A stretch of 9,582 nt of DNA. Source: Gammaproteobacteria bacterium (lineage in GTDB: Bacteria > Pseudomonadota > Gammaproteobacteria > Pseudomonadales > Pseudohongiellaceae). Where the stretch lies: positions 16,848-26,429 of the forward strand of contig JAESUV010000202.1 in assembly GCA_016762975.1 (NCBI GenBank). The letters are read 5' to 3'. Below the pieces are notes generated by a model. The model ran no database searches and was not told the DNA's origin. It saw only the letters and a list, made by a program, of their open reading frames with translations. The position numbers and the translations under genes were made by a program. Below, one piece after another: positions 8,247 to 9,582 of the stretch (positions are counted from its first letter, which is position 1; each line of letters begins with the position of its first letter).

Positions 8247-8308
8247 ATCCCTCCCTCCGGTTTGCACAGAAAGTTTGAAATACGCGCGTAAAGTGCGAAC
8301 AAGATTAT

Positions 8309-8396
8309 GGTGAGGTGTCCGAGTGGCCGAAGGAGCACGCCTGGAAAGTGTGTAAGTCGTAAGGCTTCGAGGGTTCGAATCCCTCCCTCACCGCCA
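8309..8396 (+). tRNA. tRNA-Ser, anticodon GGA, intact
   Basis: An 88-base class II tRNA with the CCA encoded. The acceptor stem pairs GGTGAGG with CCTCACC. The anticodon stem pairs CACGC with GTGTG around CTGGAAA, anticodon GGA at 8343-8345. A long variable arm follows, then GAGGG-TTCGAAT-CCCTC as the T-arm. It closely resembles E. coli tRNA-Ser(GGA) as I remember it, differing mainly in the variable arm. It reads UCC and UCU codons. It is the only functional-looking copy among four tRNA-Ser-derived sequences here. Its own promoter is not obvious: the 50 bases upstream hold only a TTGAAA and a TACGCGCGTA palindrome. Confidence 0.97.
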
Positions 8397-8543
8397 CAAA
8401 CAAAAAACCCGACTACAAGTCGGGTTTTTTGTTTGTTGTGCTGAGGTTGGGTGAGAGCCCTCTGGTTCGACAGGAGCGCAGCTCCGCAGACGGCAAAGCC
8501 GCCCCGTAGGGGGCATGGATTTGGCTTAGCCAAATTTAGGATC
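8378..8543 (+). repeat. tRNA-linked tandem repeat, unit 1 (166 bases)
   Basis: The unit begins with the last 19 bases of tRNA-Ser (AATCCCTCCCTCACCGCCA). It continues through the terminator, a tRNA 5'-end remnant and most of a hairpin cassette, up to the next copy of the same 19 bases at 8544. The following unit repeats it with scattered differences. Confidence 0.85.
8397..8435 (+). terminator. Rho-independent terminator after tRNA-Ser
   Basis: CCCGACT and AGTCGGG form the core stem around ACA. A-run and T-run pairing extends it to about 18 base pairs, ending in six Ts then GTTTG. The near-perfect symmetry means it could also stop transcription on the minus strand. It begins directly after the CCA end. 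Confidence 0.92.
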
Positions 8544-8562
8544 AATCCCTCCCTCACCGCCA
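8450..8562 (+). pseudogene. tRNA-Ser-like remnant with a hairpin cassette
   Basis: GGTGAG at 8450-8455 can pair with CTCACC near the end, like the acceptor stem of tRNA-Ser. A stretch ending CTGGTTCGA (8462-8470) precedes a 75-base cassette. After the cassette come ATCCCTCCC and the rest of the tRNA 3' end through CCA at 8562. The anticodon and variable arms are absent. The 5' part resembles tRNA-Ser only loosely (GGTGAG, then CTGGTTCGA against GTGGCCGA), so its descent from the D-arm or the T-arm is unclear. Confidence 0.65.
8471..8545 (+). repeat. Hairpin cassette 3
   Basis: Four hairpins in a row: GGAGC/GCTCC around GCA (8473-8485), CGGC/GCCG around AAA (8491-8501), CCCC/GGGG around GTA (8502-8512), and ATTTGGC/GCCAAAT around TTA (8519-8535). 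It aligns with cassette 2 along its length. Where stem bases differ, both partners have usually changed, so pairing is kept. Like the others, it follows CGA and starts with C. Confidence 0.85.
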
Positions 8563-8563
8563 T

Positions 8564-8600
8564 AAACAAAAAGCCCGGCTAGTAAGTCGATTTTTTGTTT
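8564..8600 (+). terminator. Decayed copy of the tRNA-Ser terminator
   Basis: The A-run, stem and T-run of the first terminator recur here, but the stem (GCCCGGCT against AGTCGATT) now has mismatches and wobble pairs. It is probably a weaker terminator. Confidence 0.6.
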
Positions 8601-8616
8601 GTCGCGCTGAGGCCGG

Positions 8617-8673
8617 GGTGAGAGCCCTCTGGTTCGACAGGAGCGTAGCTCCGCAGACGGCAAAGCCGTCCCG
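8617..8673 (+). repeat. tRNA 5' remnant and truncated hairpin cassette 4
   Basis: GGTGAG and CTGGTTCGA recur as in the previous unit, followed by hairpin 1 (GGAGC/GCTCC around GTA, 8640-8652) and hairpin 2 (ACGGC/GCCGT around AAA, 8657-8669). Hairpin 3 keeps only its left arm and part of its loop. Hairpin 4 and the tRNA 3' end are missing. Confidence 0.8.
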
Positions 8674-8705
8674 TTTCCCACACAGTACCCATCCAACACC
8701 CCCTA

Positions 8706-8740
8706 AGGTAGTATCACCAAGGCGCATAGTTCAACTACCT
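8706..8740. promoter_or_regulatory. Inverted repeat before the PQQ dehydrogenase gene
   Basis: AGGTAGT (8706-8712) and ACTACCT (8734-8740) are perfect inverted repeats 21 bases apart, with the second arm ending 10 bases before the ATG. They could be two operator half sites or a leader hairpin covering the approach to the ribosome binding site. Confidence 0.35.
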
Positions 8741-8750
8741 CGGGGGCAGT

Positions 8751-9582
8751 ATGCTCATAAGAACACCACAGAAAATTTTGATCTCTTTATTTTTCGCTTT
8801 AGCAACATTGGCGACTCAAGCAGCCGATTGGCCTAGCTACGGCGGTGATAACGGCTCTCAAAAGTATTCCCCTCTGGATCAGATTGACGCCAGCAATGTC
8901 GGCACACTAACGACCGCATGGAGCTGGAATAGCGTAGATAACGCAACAGTTGCAAACAATATTCGCGAGGAGAACTTCCGTGCGATGCCTGCCGGATTTA
9001 AAGCAACCCCGATAGTGATAAGCGGCGTCATGTATATCCCGACATCTTTTGGGCGAGTGGTTGCTTTGGATGCGCGAAGTGGTGAAGAGAAATGGGTGTT
9101 TGACACAAAAGCATGGCAGTCAGGTCGCCCTGCGAACCTAGGCTACAACTCTCGAGGTGTTGCGTATTGGGAGAAGGGTGACAAGAAGCGGATTTTCTAC
9201 GCCACCAATGATTCTAATCTCTGGTCGCTCGATGCCGTAACAGGTATGCCTGATAGCGATTTTGGTGATGCTGGAAAGGTTGACCTAACTGAAGGCTTGG
9301 GCCGTGAAATAGATAGAAGGCAATACGGCGTCGTTTCTCCGCCGCTGGTCACGAACAACACAGTGATAGTGAATTCAATCATCAACGATGCCCCAAATAC
9401 CAAGGAAATGCCGCCAGGGCACGTGCGCGGCTTTAACCCAGAGTCGGGGGAGATCGAATGGATCTTTCATACCATTCCTAGCCCTGGAGAATTCGGTAAC
9501 GAAACTTGGGAAGATGATTCTTGGGAATACACGGGCAACACAAATTCCTGGACGATAATGAGCGCCGATGATGAGCTGGATA
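8751..9582 (+). CDS. Secreted PQQ-dependent dehydrogenase, glucose/quinate type (3' end beyond window)
   Basis: The first 277 residues of a quinoprotein dehydrogenase, which would oxidise a sugar or alcohol in the periplasm with pyrroloquinoline quinone as cofactor. A signal peptide is clear: positively charged start, hydrophobic core at about 9-21, cleavage near A24 or A25. The mature protein starts DWPSYGGDNGSQKYSPL, the usual opening of PQQ propeller enzymes. Propeller repeats include VVALDARSGEEKW at 103-115, LWSLDAVTG at 157-165 and VRGFNPESGEIEW at 225-237. RGVAYW (135-140) and PGEFGNETWEDDSW (245-258) are typical of the glucose/quinate group. The membrane-spanning N-terminal domain of Gcd is absent. 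GGGGG about six bases before the ATG supports the start. Substrate, heme domain and length cannot be judged because the gene is cut. Confidence 0.92.
   Translation, partial: MLIRTPQKILISLFFALATLATQAADWPSYGGDNGSQKYSPLDQIDASNVGTLTTAWSWNSVDNATVANNIREENFRAMPAGFKATPIVISGVMYIPTSFGRVVALDARSGEEKWVFDTKAWQSGRPANLGYNSRGVAYWEKGDKKRIFYATNDSNLWSLDAVTGMPDSDFGDAGKVDLTEGLGREIDRRQYGVVSPPLVTNNTVIVNSIINDAPNTKEMPPGHVRGFNPESGEIEWIFHTIPSPGEFGNETWEDDSWEYTGNTNSWTIMSADDELD

Larger units (their letters stand above)
8033..8257 (+). pseudogene. tRNA-Ser(GGA) copy split by two hairpin cassettes
   Basis: Three segments match the intact tRNA-Ser gene downstream without a difference: 8033-8054 (acceptor stem and D-arm, 22 bases), 8127-8172 (anticodon arm, variable arm and half of the T-arm, 46 bases), and 8247-8257 (T-arm to part of the acceptor stem, 11 bases). 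The anticodon GGA is at 8137-8139. Cassettes of 72 and 74 bases break the D-loop and T-loop. The terminal ACCGCCA is missing and unrelated sequence follows. Two D-loop bases (AG in the intact gene) are also replaced. The copy cannot fold as a tRNA unless both cassettes are removed, and the missing 3' end would still be a defect, so I call it a pseudogene. The perfect identity implies recent duplication or gene conversion. Confidence 0.9.
8544..8673 (+). repeat. tRNA-linked tandem repeat, unit 2 (truncated)
   Basis: This unit repeats 8378-8543 with scattered substitutions and is offset by 166-167 bases. Similarity stops at 8673, inside the third hairpin of its cassette, and unrelated sequence leads to the PQQ dehydrogenase gene. 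Confidence 0.85.

Noticed and set aside
8228..8569. 113-codon open frame on the minus strand across the tRNA-Ser locus
   Set aside because: It is antisense to the tRNA-Ser and its repeats. The GGEGGIRTLE stretch is the well-known spurious translation opposite tRNA-Ser genes.
8033..8673. Attachment sites of an integrated island at tRNA-Ser
   Set aside because: The repeated tRNA 3' ends look like attachment sites, but no integrase or cargo lies between them and they are only 166 bases apart. A remnant cannot be excluded.
8033..8673. CRISPR array
   Set aside because: The repeats are long, tRNA-derived and hairpin-rich, with no regular spacers and no cas genes.
8618..8836. 72-codon plus-strand open frame
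   Set aside because: It starts inside the repeat remnant and overlaps the PQQ dehydrogenase start and signal peptide in another frame. It has no family resemblance.

Overview
The window looks like a chromosomal segment of a gammaproteobacterium, probably a marine, heterotrophic, aerobic one. The basis is the gene set: E. coli-length MetH and NfuA, a YadG/YadH-type ABC exporter, a long two-lobed QueF, and tRNA-Glu(TTC) and tRNA-Ser(GGA) genes that read like the E. coli ones. The genus cannot be fixed from the sequence alone.

Layout. Positions 1-2934 (minus) hold the first 978 codons of metH, whose C-terminal reactivation domain runs off the left edge. nfuA (3121-3699, plus) diverges from it. 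The 186-base gap between them contains a good -10 box and a 25-base imperfect palindrome that resembles an IscR type 1 site. nfuA converges on a dimeric-type dUTPase gene (3721-4380, minus). A small acidic, probably coiled-coil protein of unknown function follows (4497-4754, minus). About 300 bases without a supported gene lead to a single tRNA-Glu gene with a near-consensus promoter and its own terminator (5102-5274). An apparent operon then encodes an ABC ATPase, its ABC-2 permease and QueF (5412-7954, plus). The window ends in a secreted PQQ-dependent dehydrogenase (8751 onward, plus) cut by the right edge.

The most unusual part is 8033-8673, between queF and the PQQ dehydrogenase. It holds one intact tRNA-Ser(GGA) gene and three broken tRNA-Ser-like copies. 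The upstream copy matches the intact gene base for base in three segments, but two cassettes of about 72-75 bases split it, one in the D-loop and one in the T-loop. Downstream of the intact gene, a 166-base unit starting with the last 19 bases of the tRNA is repeated in tandem. Each unit carries a terminator, a tRNA 5'-end remnant and a further cassette. Three of the four cassettes share one plan of consecutive small hairpins with three-base loops. Compensatory base changes keep the stems paired between copies. The fourth has four hairpins too and may lie in the opposite orientation. This looks like a short non-coding hairpin element family targeting or spreading with a tRNA-Ser gene. I do not recognise it as a named element.

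How the genes fit together: the coding genes are mostly housekeeping. They cover methionine regeneration, Fe-S cluster delivery, dUTP removal, queuosine synthesis and periplasmic oxidation of an unknown substrate. They do not form one pathway. The tRNA-Ser hairpin locus stands apart as the accessory feature.
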